A stretch of 64,000 nucleotides of DNA from Bacteroidales bacterium (GTDB lineage Bacteria; Bacteroidota; Bacteroidia; Bacteroidales; UBA932), in NCBI GenBank assembly GCA_017452265.1, contig JAFTMS010000019.1, positions 151,844 to 215,843 of the forward strand, written 5' to 3'. Position 1 is the stretch's first letter. The number at the start of each line of letters is the position of its first letter. The position numbers and the translations under genes were made by a program. This document shows, one piece after another, positions 47,889 to 56,037 of the stretch. Under the pieces are notes generated by a model. That model had not been told where the DNA came from. It did not search any database and worked only from the letters and a program-made list of their open reading frames with translations.

Positions 47889-47918
47889 CAAAGATACGCA
47901 AATTTTCTTAATCTGCAA
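47889..47918 (-). promoter_or_regulatory. Promoter of tRNA-His
   Basis: On the minus strand TTG (47918-47916), a 19-base spacer and TATCTTTG (47896-47889) match the Bacteroidota -33/-7 consensus. The box ends about 19 bases before the tRNA. Confidence 0.8.
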
Positions 47919-48020
47919 TAGGGGCATTGAAAATTTCTGCCCGAATTCATTGAATTAACGTCATCCAGAAGGACTGAAAAGAAATTTTCACATAAAATGA
48001 AGATATTTTCTTGAAAAAAC

Positions 48021-48051
48021 TTTGCAATTTCAGAAAACATTCATACCTTTG
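48021..48051 (+). promoter_or_regulatory. Promoter of the tRNA-Gln/tRNA-Met transcript
   Basis: TTTG at 48021-48024, a 19-base spacer, and TACCTTTG at 48044-48051 form a consensus-grade Bacteroidota promoter, 30 bases upstream of tRNA-Gln. Confidence 0.85.
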
Positions 48052-48081
48052 CAATCCCAAATTCAAACGGGGAGTTCATAT

Positions 48082-48152
48082 TGAGATATGGTGTAATGGT
48101 AGCACTACAGATTCTGGCTCTGTCAGTGAGGGTTCGAGTCCTTCTATCTCAA
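48082..48152 (+). tRNA. tRNA-Gln (CTG)
   Basis: Acceptor TGAGATA pairs with TATCTCA. The anticodon arm is ACAGA-TTCTGGC-TCTGT with anticodon CTG, and the T-arm is GAGGGTTCGAGTCCTTC. The discriminator is A and CCA is not fully encoded. Confidence 0.93.
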
Positions 48153-48199
48153 CAAAGACAAGCGTCCCACCAAGGCCGCAAGTCGCACGACCAAAATAT

Positions 48200-48273
48200 G
48201 GCGGGATAGCTCAGCTGGTTAGAGCGCATGATTCATAATCATGAGGTCCGCAGTTCAATCCTGCGTCCCGCTA
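48200..48273 (+). tRNA. tRNA-Met (CAT), integration target of the island
   Basis: Acceptor GGCGGGA pairs with TCCCGCT (with one G-U pair). The D-arm is GCTCAGCTGGTTAGAGC, the anticodon arm is CATGA-TTCATAA-TCATG with anticodon CAT, and the T-arm is CGCAGTTCAATCCTGCG. A CAT anticodon could also belong to tRNA-Ile2 with lysidine; elongator Met is the simpler reading. From the anticodon loop to beyond its 3' end this gene is repeated at 58894-58957, which marks it as the attachment site of the island. Confidence 0.92.
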
Positions 48274-48295
48274 CTTGAAAATCAAGCACTTACGA
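48232..48295 (+). repeat. attL: left 64-bp direct repeat
   Basis: Runs from the anticodon loop of tRNA-Met through its T-arm and into the first arm of the terminator. It is identical base for base to 58894-58957 (offset 10662). After a 4-base difference the similarity continues through the terminator to about 48331. Confidence 0.95.
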
Positions 48296-48316
48296 AAGTT
48301 TCGTGAGTGCTTTTTT
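48285..48316 (+). terminator. Terminator after tRNA-Met
   Basis: AGCACTTACGAAA pairs with TTTCGTGAGTGCT (one mismatch), followed by TTTTTT. A copy lies at the island's other end (58947-58978). Confidence 0.85.
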
Positions 48317-48396
48317 CTTTGTGGGGAACACATTTTTGCCCCATTTCGGACAGGTTTCACATGGATTATGTTAGCAGATATGTTAGCAAAATTATC

Positions 48397-49629
48397 ATGT
48401 TAACTACCTCAGTAGAAGCCATTTGCTTCAATTATCGTCCGAAAAAGGACAACACTTATCCTATTATGCTCCGTTTAACCAAGTCCGGAAAGCGGAAATA
48501 TGTCTCTCTCGGAGTGTCTGTAAAGGAAGAACATTGGGATTTCAAGAAGAACACGCCTAAGCGGAACTGCCCCGATAGGGATTTCATTCTAGCTATCATT
48601 GACAAGCGCATCGCGGAATACAGGGCGCGGATAAATGAGTACAGGCTGGAGAACAAGGACTACACTTTGGAAACTCTTGTACAGCGAACCGAAAACCCTG
48701 TGAGAAGCATGAGCGTTGGCAGTTATCTTGACCTGTTCATTTCACAGTTAAAAGATGAAAACAGGCTCGGATATGCAGAAAGTTTCAAGGGTCTCAAATC
48801 ATCCTTACTTCTGTACTGCAAATCCCTTGACATCAAATTTTCCGCAATAGATAATCAATGGTTAAAGGGATATGAAATACACCTCAAAAAAGGAGGAAAA
48901 GGGAACAACACGATAGGCATCCGCTTCCGTTCCCTGCGTGCCCTCTACAACAAAGCCATTGCGGATGAAGTGGTCAAGAGGGATTACTATCCATTTGAGA
49001 CTTTCAAGATCAGTAAGTTCCGTGAACAGACAAGGAAAAGAGCAATCAAGAGAGAGGACATCAAGAGAATCATAGACCTTGATGTGCGGACAATAACCAA
49101 TTATCGAAGTCCATATCTTGAACTTGGCAGAGACCTGTTCATTTTCAGTTACCTCACATGTGGAATAAACCTCGCAGACATGGCTAGGATAAGATATTCT
49201 GATATTTATGATGGCAGATTGGAATATCACAGAAAAAAGACAAACAAACTGATCGCCTGTAAACTGCAAGAACCAGCATTAAAGATTATTGAGAAGTACC
49301 GCAAGCAGAACGCTGTCCCCGAAGATTACATCTTCCCTATCCTTGACAGGAAAGTTCACAAGACAGAAACACAGATAAGGGACAAGGTACGTAAGGCTAA
49401 CAAGGCGACCAACAAAGCCCTGCACAAGATCGAGAACAAACTCGGACTTCCGATAAGCTTGACCACCTATGTAGCCCGCCACTCATTTGCCACAGTCCTG
49501 AAACGGTCTGGAGTAAGTACCTCTATAATCTCTGAAAGTCTCGGACACAGTTCTGAAAAGGTAACGCAGATTTACCTTGACAGCTTTGAGAATGAGCAGA
49601 TAGATAATGCAATGCAGAATCTGCTGTAA
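48397..49629 (+). CDS. Tyrosine-recombinase integrase of the island
   Basis: Catalyses site-specific integration and excision at tRNA-Met. The 410-residue product has an Arm-type N-terminal domain (VEAICFNYRPKKDNTYPI), a SAM-like core-binding domain (residues about 105-205) and a catalytic domain with the Lys in RKKTNK, Arg-His in VARHSFATVLK, His in SLGHSSEK and the Tyr nucleophile in QIYLDSF. At the first catalytic Arg position the sequence is CGINLADM, where Asn replaces Arg. The ATG at 48397 lies just after TGTTAGCA repeats that may be integrase-binding sites; ATGs at 48361 and 48307 are in frame. Confidence 0.93.
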   Translation: MLTTSVEAICFNYRPKKDNTYPIMLRLTKSGKRKYVSLGVSVKEEHWDFKKNTPKRNCPDRDFILAIIDKRIAEYRARINEYRLENKDYTLETLVQRTENPVRSMSVGSYLDLFISQLKDENRLGYAESFKGLKSSLLLYCKSLDIKFSAIDNQWLKGYEIHLKKGGKGNNTIGIRFRSLRALYNKAIADEVVKRDYYPFETFKISKFREQTRKRAIKREDIKRIIDLDVRTITNYRSPYLELGRDLFIFSYLTCGINLADMARIRYSDIYDGRLEYHRKKTNKLIACKLQEPALKIIEKYRKQNAVPEDYIFPILDRKVHKTETQIRDKVRKANKATNKALHKIENKLGLPISLTTYVARHSFATVLKRSGVSTSIISESLGHSSEKVTQIYLDSFENEQIDNAMQNLL

Positions 49630-49705
49630 GCAAATATCCACTCCACTTGTTCCCCACAGGTGGAGTTTTTTGTACCTTTGCTACAAACCAAGCAATAGGT
49701 AAAGA

Positions 49706-50626
49706 ATGAAAAGCAAACTTGTAATGTGGGATGATCTGCTACTGTTAGATTACATTGGCGATATCGAGGACAGATACATTCCTGAATATGATTGTTTTGG
49801 ATACAGCGATAGCGTCAGCATAGAGATATGTGAAGTAAATGATGAAGATTTTTCGGAAGAAGAATTAGAAATGCTGGATTCAATGCCTGTAGGGGCTTCT
49901 ATGTGCAAGAGCATCTTCACAAAACGATATAATGACGATCTTGTAAGGCAGAAGAATATCTATAGCACATACAAGAAAGAATTGTCGCCACTTGTTGAAA
50001 AGCTCGAACTTGATATAGATAAGTTCTGGTACTTGTCACTGTTCATTTTGGACTATTGCGAAAGCATCTTCTATTCAGGAGAATCATTCAAGGCTACAGC
50101 ATTGGAACAGCTTTTCAAATTATCCAACACTATTGAACAATGCCAAGGCGAACCTATGACACTCCTTTTCAAGAGTGGAAAGAAGAAAGTTGAGCTTGAT
50201 TCCCCAAAGGCGATTTCGGTTATTGCATCGCTAATAAATGAGCTAACCGAACAACTTGATCAAGAATATCTAAATGATGATCAAGAGGGAAAGATGAGCC
50301 GCAAGTTAAGAACCTTGCTGAATCAGAGGGAGAGGAAAGAGGAAGCGGATATGATCTCTGATTCCCCTATCATTGCATACTTCGCCAATATGTTCCTGCG
50401 TTTCTTCGATACACAGAGCAAGATATGCGACCAAAGGAAAAAGGGTGTCAAGCATACCAAAACAGAAATGGAGTTGGTAAGTAGGTTAATCTACCTGACA
50501 GGACTTTCCACAAACGAGAATTGGAATGATATAGAATTTGAATATCTAAAGGCATTCCTGAAACAGTACAAGGACTACCGCTATCCGAACAATTCCAGTA
50601 GCGTTTATCCGGAGTTTTCTATCTAA
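49706..50626 (+). CDS. Protein of unknown function (306 aa)
   Basis: I do not recognise a family. The product is soluble, with no signal peptide or membrane segment, acidic at the N-terminus (several runs of Glu and Asp over residues 20-60) and helix-rich. A charged stretch MSRKLRTLLNQRERKEEAD lies around residue 200. It starts 76 bases after the integrase stop in the same direction and is followed by a strong terminator, so it belongs to the integrase end of the island. A role in excision control is possible but has no sequence support. Confidence 0.75.
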   Translation: MKSKLVMWDDLLLLDYIGDIEDRYIPEYDCFGYSDSVSIEICEVNDEDFSEEELEMLDSMPVGASMCKSIFTKRYNDDLVRQKNIYSTYKKELSPLVEKLELDIDKFWYLSLFILDYCESIFYSGESFKATALEQLFKLSNTIEQCQGEPMTLLFKSGKKKVELDSPKAISVIASLINELTEQLDQEYLNDDQEGKMSRKLRTLLNQRERKEEADMISDSPIIAYFANMFLRFFDTQSKICDQRKKGVKHTKTEMELVSRLIYLTGLSTNENWNDIEFEYLKAFLKQYKDYRYPNNSSSVYPEFSI

Positions 50627-50647
50627 GAATAGAACGATTTTTTACAG

Positions 50648-50696
50648 ATCCGTTATTCATTTTTCCGCAAGGGGAATAGAATAGCGGATTTTTTTA
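50648..50696 (+). terminator. Terminator after the 306-aa gene
   Basis: ATCCGTTATTC pairs with GAATAGCGGAT (one G-U/mismatch), extended by an inner TTTTCC/GGGGAA pairing, and is followed by a T-run. Confidence 0.8.
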
Positions 50697-50978
50697 TTCC
50701 CGAGAGACAGGCGAAAAGCGACATATATTTGCATCGTCAAACGGTAAGAGTTCTATGAAAGACTGACAGGAAAACGGATCGCTTCCGCTACTATGAAGCT
50801 CCCTCCGAAGCACAGTAAGGGGGAATAAAAATCCGCAAAAATTCATTCCTGACAGAACGGTCAAAACTGACTTACCTTTGCATCGTCAATCAGAAACAAG
50901 GGCGCCCGTTGAAGATTGAAACAGAGCAATTATTTAACCTTTAAAACCTAATGCTGTACAGGTTAAGCGTAGAAGAAA
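50697..50978 (+). promoter_or_regulatory. Gene-free stretch with two promoter boxes sharing an initiation sequence
   Basis: TATATTTG at 50724-50731 and TACCTTTG at 50873-50880 both match the -7 consensus, and both run into the same 13 bases, TTTGCATCGTCAA (50728-50740 and 50878-50890). The second is about 100 bases before the next gene. The first would start a transcript across about 150 bases without an ORF but with a GCTTC/GAAGC hairpin (about 50785-50805), perhaps a small RNA or an alternative leader. Confidence 0.55.
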
Positions 50979-51944
50979 ATGAATACTAATTCTAACAATA
51001 GAGTAGCTAATGCAGTTGTAGTTAATAACATTAACAACGATCTTATGGTAAATAACAATTCAGTGGGGGCGACCCCAAACACGGATGGAGCGCAGTTCAG
51101 GACAGTTAAGGCTCGAATCAATGGCGAGGTGCAGGATATTATACTTGCACGCCACAAATACAGCATGGAGGGGCTTAAGGCTTCCCAGCAGAAGCAGTTG
51201 GAACTTATAGATAAGTCAAAGATGCTTGACGTGATCTTCCACCTCGCAAAAGCAGAGGTGTTCTATGAAGCAGGGATTGAGCTTCGTGATCTTGACAACA
51301 ACGAGATTCCAACTGGTACACAGAATGTGTTTGTACCTGTTGAAACAGCTGATACATTCTATCGTTTTACAATTGATGATGTTTTGGAGAATGTTGAAGT
51401 ACATACTTTTGCTAATGTGCAGGAGTTTGCAGAGGTAACAGGTACGACAACCCTGTTCAGTAGAGGACTGACATCGAAAGAAAAAATAGGTGTAGCGGCT
51501 CTTGCTACAAACGATGAAGTTTGTAAGGCTACTTTTGACCTCGCTCTTGAAGGCAATATGCCTGCGAGCACAGCCCAGCTGTACCTTGACGTTCAGGTGA
51601 AGGGTGTGACAACATCTATGATGACAACTGGCTACAAGCCAAAGGATCTTACAGGTCTTGGAAGAACTTATGAGGAGGCAAAGGAGTTGTTTGAGAGGGT
51701 AAGCACTGTGTTTGGCGTGAATGAAGCAAAGAAGCGTTACACTATCCGCGCAATCAATTATATGGTAAAGGCAGAAGGCATTAGCCTTGAGCAAATCCAT
51801 AACGCGCTGGAGACAATCCCAGCAAATGATGTAGCAAAAGCCAAGTTAATGAAATGTGGCGAGAAAGAAACTTGCATTGTCACAACACTCATTCTCTGGA
51901 TCAGAGGTCAGGAGAGCAAGAGAATGTTCGTGCCAGCTGCCTAA
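50979..51944 (+). CDS. Protein of unknown function (321 aa)
   Basis: I do not recognise a family. The first 40 residues are Asn- and Val-rich and look disordered; the remainder is a mixed helical/strand soluble protein with a Lys/Arg-rich stretch LARHKYSMEGLKASQQKQ. It has no signal peptide, transmembrane segment or catalytic motif that I can name. It has its own promoter region and a terminator-like hairpin, so it is a single-gene unit. Its strong promoter suggests appreciable expression of an island function such as DNA binding or regulation; this is inference. Confidence 0.75.
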   Translation: MNTNSNNRVANAVVVNNINNDLMVNNNSVGATPNTDGAQFRTVKARINGEVQDIILARHKYSMEGLKASQQKQLELIDKSKMLDVIFHLAKAEVFYEAGIELRDLDNNEIPTGTQNVFVPVETADTFYRFTIDDVLENVEVHTFANVQEFAEVTGTTTLFSRGLTSKEKIGVAALATNDEVCKATFDLALEGNMPASTAQLYLDVQVKGVTTSMMTTGYKPKDLTGLGRTYEEAKELFERVSTVFGVNEAKKRYTIRAINYMVKAEGISLEQIHNALETIPANDVAKAKLMKCGEKETCIVTTLILWIRGQESKRMFVPAA

Positions 51945-51952
51945 TTCAGGAC

Positions 51953-51985
51953 AATGGAAGCCCATCAAAAGGGTGGGCTTCCATT
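51953..51985 (+). terminator. Hairpin after the 321-aa gene
   Basis: AATGGAAGCCCA pairs perfectly with TGGGCTTCCATT around 9 bases, 9 bases past the stop. The T-tract is short. Confidence 0.7.
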
Positions 51986-52131
51986 ACCCCTAAAAATCCG
52001 CAAAATCAATCTCTAATGTTCGTAAAAGCGGTGTTCATATTAGGGGGTGCAGGGTGTTCAATTTAGTTGGGCTACATACTAACAACTAATATACTAATAC
52101 CTATTGTTTATATATCTTGGGAAAGAGGTCT

Positions 52132-52731
52132 ATGATTCAGTACAGAAAAATAACTGAACTTATAGCTGGTAGGTTGAAGCCTAAAGAAGCATACCTGTTC
52201 TATTGTCTGGCTCTGAAGTCTGATTTTATAACTAATGAATCATATATTACGCAGGACAGTTTAGCTAAGTTCTATGGGATCAAAGATGTTGACCAAATCA
52301 GCAAATGGCTATATGAGTTCCAATCAAAAGGTCTGCTGACTGTTGTAAAGTACAAAGTCAAGGGGAAGTACGGAACATTCAGTAAATGCAAGTACATATT
52401 AAACGCAGAACATTACAATCTGATTTCTGACCTCTTGAAAGATGAACCAATCAGCAGGCAGTTGAAAGGATTTTTGATATTGCTGAAATGCAAATGTCTG
52501 AATGGCACGAATACTACAAAATTCAGTCAGAACCAATTAGCTAATGAATTGGGAATATCCACAGGGGCTATATCTCAATATATGAAAGATGCGATAGATA
52601 ATGCTTATGTAAGTAAGGATGAGAACGGAATCCACTTGTTAAGAGAGGATATTTTTCTAAAGGCTAAGGCGGAATTTCGTAAAGTCAAATCTGCGAAGCC
52701 TAAAGAAAAATTAGTTATCCTTATGGACTAA
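52132..52731 (+). CDS. Winged-helix DNA-binding protein
   Basis: The 199-residue product has an N-terminal winged-helix-like region (TQDSLAKFYGIKDVDQISKW, then a wing with KVKGKYGTF). A second helix-turn-helix lies at residues about 140-165 (QLANELGISTGAISQYMKDA). Paired winged helices of this sort occur in replication initiators and plasmid or island regulators, so a Rep-like or regulatory role is possible. I chose the ATG at 52132 because AGAGG lies 5 bases upstream; a TTG 15 bases earlier is in frame. It is followed by a long gene-free region. Confidence 0.75.
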   Translation: MIQYRKITELIAGRLKPKEAYLFYCLALKSDFITNESYITQDSLAKFYGIKDVDQISKWLYEFQSKGLLTVVKYKVKGKYGTFSKCKYILNAEHYNLISDLLKDEPISRQLKGFLILLKCKCLNGTNTTKFSQNQLANELGISTGAISQYMKDAIDNAYVSKDENGIHLLREDIFLKAKAEFRKVKSAKPKEKLVILMD

Positions 52732-53254
52732 TCAGGGACAAACTGTGATTTTTTTGTCTCTACTATACCAAGAACAGAAATGATCAGAAATGTCCCTGTG
52801 CATATAGATAATTGACAAAATCACTTCATTACATACATAGTTAATGGTTACAGAGCCGTAGGTAAGCAATTACTTATGGCTCTTATTTTTAATGGGTGCA
52901 GGAGCATATTGCCGAAAAATCCGCGAATCCGAATATGTGCTGAATCTGTCTGAATTTCAGGATATATAGTCCATACTGAAATTTTCACTCCATTAGCTAA
53001 TATGATATAGAATGACAGATTAGCTGTAAAATCCCCTCCTCCTGTTCTGCAAAAAAATCCCCCTACTGAAATTATATGAGACTCCTGAGGATGGGCAGAC
53101 ATCTCATTTTCCCGCCCCTCGAAAACTTATAGAAAAGCATTCTTTCAGAAAGTAGCGAGCTATATTCATAAAAGGTACTTGAGTAAATATAAACTAGTAA
53201 TCCTATAAGGGACAAATGTTTACAGGAGAATTAACCATTTAATCATCTACCATT
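52732..53254. other. Long gene-free region in the island
   Basis: No convincing coding frame was found over 520 bases. It holds a hairpin (AGAGCC at 52852-52857 with GGCTCT at 52878-52883, plus an inner GTAA/TTAC pair) followed by TATTTTT, which looks like a terminator. C-rich tracts occur near 53030-53060. Position between a Rep-like gene and DUF3871 would also suit an origin, but no iterons or AT-rich unwinding array are evident. Confidence 0.4.
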
Positions 53255-54193
53255 ATGAACGACATTATTTTAGATTCACCAAGCGTGAACTTCCTTGAAG
53301 CGAACACTAACGCTATCACTATGGAGGAACTTACCGAACAGTGCGTTGTGCCTACATGGGCTAATCAGGAGCTGACTATCTCACATCAGGACTTCATCCA
53401 GACTGTGCATGATGCAGCGTGCAACATCTTCGCAGGAGAGACCGTGAACACTCCTGAGATTCGTGTCTCTCACATTGTGCGTGGTCGCATACCATCAGCA
53501 CTTGGCAAGCGTTCAAGTGAACTTCTTGAATCCGAGAAAACACAGTTCTTTCAGCGGCTGGCTTTCGCATTCACTATCCCAAGTCTGCATGAGTGCATAG
53601 CAGGTCAGCGTCTTGAACTCTGCATTGGAGGTGTCCGCAACTATTCGGATTTGAACCTCTATCGTGCCAATCGTGGAATGGAGAAATTCACAATCTTCAT
53701 CGGATGGCGTGTGAATGTCTGCTCTAATCAGGTTCTCACAGGAGAGGGTGTCAGTCTGTCACTTGAAGTGATGTCTATCCATGACCTTTATAAAGGTGTT
53801 CTGGAACTGTTCAACAGTTTCAATATGGATAGGGACATACAACTGTTGCAGACCCTTACACAGACAAGGCTCACAGAATCGCAGTTCGCACAGATTGTGG
53901 GCAGGATGAGACTATATCAGGCATTACCTAGCTACTTGCAGCGTAAAGTGCCAAAGCTTCTCATCACAGACAGTCAGATTAACAATGTGTGCCGTGACTA
54001 CTACAACAATCCGAACTTCGGAGCAAAGGACAGCACGATATCCATGTTCGATTTCCACAATCTGCTCACAGAAGCCAACAAGAGCAGTTACATAGACAGC
54101 TATGTACAGCGTGGCATCAATGCTACAGAAGTGACCGTAGGAATCTGCAAGGCTCTACAGGGAGATTCTGAATACTCTTGGTTCTTGGGATAG
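53255..54193 (+). CDS. DUF3871-family protein
   Basis: The 312-residue product matches my recollection of the DUF3871 family, found on Bacteroidota mobile elements: the VSHIVRGRIPSAL segment, LELCIGGVRNYSDLNLY, KFTIFIGWRVNVCSNQ and a C-terminal NVCRDYYNNPNFG. Its biochemical role is unknown. It is soluble with no signal peptide. It precedes the RadC-like gene by 67 bases, with a terminator between. The association DUF3871, RadC-like, short recombinase is typical of this island type. Confidence 0.85.
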   Translation: MNDIILDSPSVNFLEANTNAITMEELTEQCVVPTWANQELTISHQDFIQTVHDAACNIFAGETVNTPEIRVSHIVRGRIPSALGKRSSELLESEKTQFFQRLAFAFTIPSLHECIAGQRLELCIGGVRNYSDLNLYRANRGMEKFTIFIGWRVNVCSNQVLTGEGVSLSLEVMSIHDLYKGVLELFNSFNMDRDIQLLQTLTQTRLTESQFAQIVGRMRLYQALPSYLQRKVPKLLITDSQINNVCRDYYNNPNFGAKDSTISMFDFHNLLTEANKSSYIDSYVQRGINATEVTVGICKALQGDSEYSWFLG

Positions 54194-54212
54194 GAGTACA
54201 TTTACCTGTCAG

Positions 54213-54244
54213 AGAGGGCATCCGCGTGGGTGTCCTCTTTTTTA
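54213..54244 (+). terminator. Terminator after the DUF3871 gene
   Basis: AGAGGGCATCC and GGGTGTCCTCT form an imperfect stem around GCG(T), followed by TTTTTT. Confidence 0.75.
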
Positions 54245-54260
54245 TTGACCTATTAACTAA

Positions 54261-54719
54261 ATGACAATGAACACAGATTTTAAGGTGGCAGAAGTCAGTC
54301 TGTCTTACAGAAATACTGTTCCATACGATAAGCGGATAAAGGTGAGGGATGCAAAGGACGCGTACAAGGTGATGCTGAAAATGCACGATGATGATACGCT
54401 TGACTATACAGAGACTTTCAGAGTCCTATATCTGAATCAGAACAATCAGGTTCTTGGTTGCAGAATAATATCTGAGGGAGGTCTCGCTAGTACCTGTTGC
54501 GATGTCCGTACAATCCTGCAAGGTGCATTACTTACAAACGCTGTGGCTATGATTCTCGCACATAATCACCCAAGCGGAAATGTCACGCCAAGCCTGTCAG
54601 ACATAAAGATGACAACGCAAATCAGCAAAGCCGCTAAACTGCTGGATATTTCCCTCCTTGACCATATCATCTACACAAGGGAGAATTGCTACAGTTTCGC
54701 TGATGATGGGCAAATCTAA
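54261..54719 (+). CDS. RadC-like JAB-domain protein
   Basis: JAMM/MPN+ metalloprotein related to the C-terminal domain of RadC. The 152-residue product carries the zinc motif AHNHPSGNVTPSLSD (His-x-His-Pro, then Ser and Asp) at about residues 98-112, with an upstream Glu in the RIISEGG stretch. It lacks the N-terminal helix-hairpin-helix region of chromosomal RadC. Such short versions are common on integrated elements and their substrate is unknown. Confidence 0.92.
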   Translation: MTMNTDFKVAEVSLSYRNTVPYDKRIKVRDAKDAYKVMLKMHDDDTLDYTETFRVLYLNQNNQVLGCRIISEGGLASTCCDVRTILQGALLTNAVAMILAHNHPSGNVTPSLSDIKMTTQISKAAKLLDISLLDHIIYTRENCYSFADDGQI

Positions 54720-54736
54720 AATAATCACTAATGGTG

Positions 54737-54800
54737 AAAGTGAATGTTTCTCTGATTATCAATAAGTTACAATGAAGATGATTTTAGGAACATTCACTTT
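54737..54800 (+). terminator. Long-loop hairpin before the short recombinase gene
   Basis: AAAGTGAATGTT (54737-54748) and AACATTCACTTT (54789-54800) are perfect complements with a 40-base loop. It could end the RadC-like transcript, or be an operator or recombination site given the recombinase gene that starts 30 bases later. Confidence 0.5.
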
Positions 54801-54829
54801 TGCTTGTTTAACCACAAAAACGAATATTT

Positions 54830-55417
54830 ATGAGCTTGAAATACTCAACCACAACCGCAGACTATCTTGTGTGGTCTGACGCAATGAACCTTATCCGCAA
54901 ATTGGCGAAAGACAAGAATTATAAAATGTCTCTCCTTATTGCACTCGGCTGTTTCACAGGATTACGAATCTCTGACATCCTAGCTCTGACATGGGAGCAG
55001 ATTCTCAATACAGAGGAATTTACTGTAACGGAGAAAAAGACAGGAAAGCGAAGGACACTCCGCTTGAATCCTCAACTACAGAAGCATATACAGGAGTGCT
55101 ATAATCACATACAACCTCTGAAAGTCCAATCCTACATATTGGTCAGTCAGAAAGGCACAGTCTTCACGATCCAGCGAATCAACGTAATCCTGAAAGAGGT
55201 AAAGAAGAAGTACCGCTTGAAAGTGAAGAACTTCAGCTGTCACTCACTCCGCAAGACCTTTGGCAGACAGGTTTACAATATGAACAGTGAAAACTCCGAG
55301 CTTGCCCTTGTCAAGCTTATGGAACTGTTCAACCATAGCTCTGTAGCCATTACCAAGCGTTACCTTGGTTTGAGACAGGAGGAGATTTTGGAGACTTATG
55401 ACTGTCTGACGTTCTGA
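54830..55417 (+). CDS. Short tyrosine recombinase (catalytic domain only)
   Basis: The 195-residue product is essentially a stand-alone catalytic domain. The complete set is visible: Arg in FTGLRISDIL, Lys in TEKKTGKRR, His-Ser-Leu-Arg in SCHSLRKTFG, His in LFNHSSVA and Tyr in KRYLGLRQ. The usual N-terminal SAM-like domain is missing and there is no sign that it was cut off, as the gene has its own start. It may act as a directionality partner, a DNA inversion enzyme, or a resolvase for the island. Unlike the main integrase it keeps the first catalytic Arg. Confidence 0.9.
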   Translation: MSLKYSTTTADYLVWSDAMNLIRKLAKDKNYKMSLLIALGCFTGLRISDILALTWEQILNTEEFTVTEKKTGKRRTLRLNPQLQKHIQECYNHIQPLKVQSYILVSQKGTVFTIQRINVILKEVKKKYRLKVKNFSCHSLRKTFGRQVYNMNSENSELALVKLMELFNHSSVAITKRYLGLRQEEILETYDCLTF

Positions 55418-55548
55418 ATTTAGGCACGGTAGATTTTTAGGAAATTTTTCTCTTATACAGGGAGACCTTGAAAATCTACCTGCCTTTTCAGAAAATTAGA
55501 ATTGAGAATCTATACAATATCACATCTTTTTGTTAAATTTGTCGCAAT
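55418..55548 (+). promoter_or_regulatory. Promoter region of the structured RNA
   Basis: TAAATTTG at 55534-55541 is a perfect TAnnTTTG -7 box, without a clear -33 element. Further down, TTTTG at 55577-55581 and TATCTTC at 55603-55609, 21 bases apart, form a second candidate promoter that would start inside the first stem of the RNA. No coding frame is seen in this stretch. Confidence 0.5.
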
Positions 55549-55800
55549 TCCGAGCTAGCAATGGTAAGGAAGGACATTTTGACAAAAAGGTGTTATTGAA
55601 ATTATCTTCTTAGATTAAACTTCGCAACTTTAATTTTTAGCATGAAGATAATAGGCAATGGCACCACATCAATGGTTTGTACAGCCCTTAGTGGGTTTAT
55701 ACATATCCTTTGGTGTGGGCTGTTGCTTTATCCATGCTAAAGGTAATGCGAAGACCTAATCTAAGGATAAAGCAATAAGTTCCCACACCTTCTTTTTTAT
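55549..55800 (+). ncRNA. Structured RNA with competing long stems upstream of zinc-ribbon/HEPN genes
   Basis: Stem set A: CTTAGATTA (55609) with TAATCTAAG (55757), TTCGCA (55621) with TGCGAA (55747), and TTAGCATG (55637) with CATGCTAA (55733), all nested. An apical pair ACAGCCC (55681) with GGGCTGT (55717) lies inside. Stem set B: GGTGTGGG (55712) with CCCACACC (55782), and TTGCTTTATCC (55723) with GGATAAAGCAA (55765), followed by TTCTTTTTT. Sets A and B overlap or cross, giving either alternative folds or a pseudoknot. B alone looks like an intrinsic terminator 50 bases before the zinc-ribbon start codon. Readings: an attenuating leader or riboswitch-like element, a free-standing small RNA, or a 6S-like RNA. 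I cannot assign it to a known family. Confidence 0.65.
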
Positions 55801-55839
55801 CCGCTATCTCTGGGAATTGGTTAGCACAAACAGATAAAT

Positions 55840-56025
55840 ATGCCTATTCAATTTGATAAAGCAAATAGAATCGAGGATAATACAGAAAGCACAGACTGTC
55901 CTCATTCTGATATTGTAAAGGAGTACTATCTCAGTTCTCAAACAGGAGATTATAGATGCAGACAATGCGGTGCGACATTAACTGAGCAGGAGGTCAGGAT
56001 AATCAAATTGAACAAGAAATCCTAA
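55840..56025 (+). CDS. Small zinc-ribbon protein
   Basis: The 61-residue product has a CPHS pair at residues about 20-22 and a CRQCG knuckle at about residues 40-44, separated by a strand-like stretch, consistent with a single Cys/His zinc ribbon. It ends 12 bases before the HEPN gene and follows the structured RNA by about 40 bases, so RNA, zinc ribbon and HEPN gene may form one unit. No catalytic residues are visible; a nucleic-acid-binding or adaptor role is plausible. Confidence 0.7.
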   Translation: MPIQFDKANRIEDNTESTDCPHSDIVKEYYLSSQTGDYRCRQCGATLTEQEVRIIKLNKKS

Positions 56026-56037
56026 ACGACGTAGCTC

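Noticed and set aside
51216-51800. 194-codon minus ORF opposite the 321-aa island gene
   Set aside because: The plus frame has the promoter, leader and terminator; the minus frame is Cys- and His-rich in a manner typical of antisense translation.
55549-55800. CRISPR array or tracrRNA
   Set aside because: There are no regular direct repeats with spacers and no cas genes; the features are inverted repeats.
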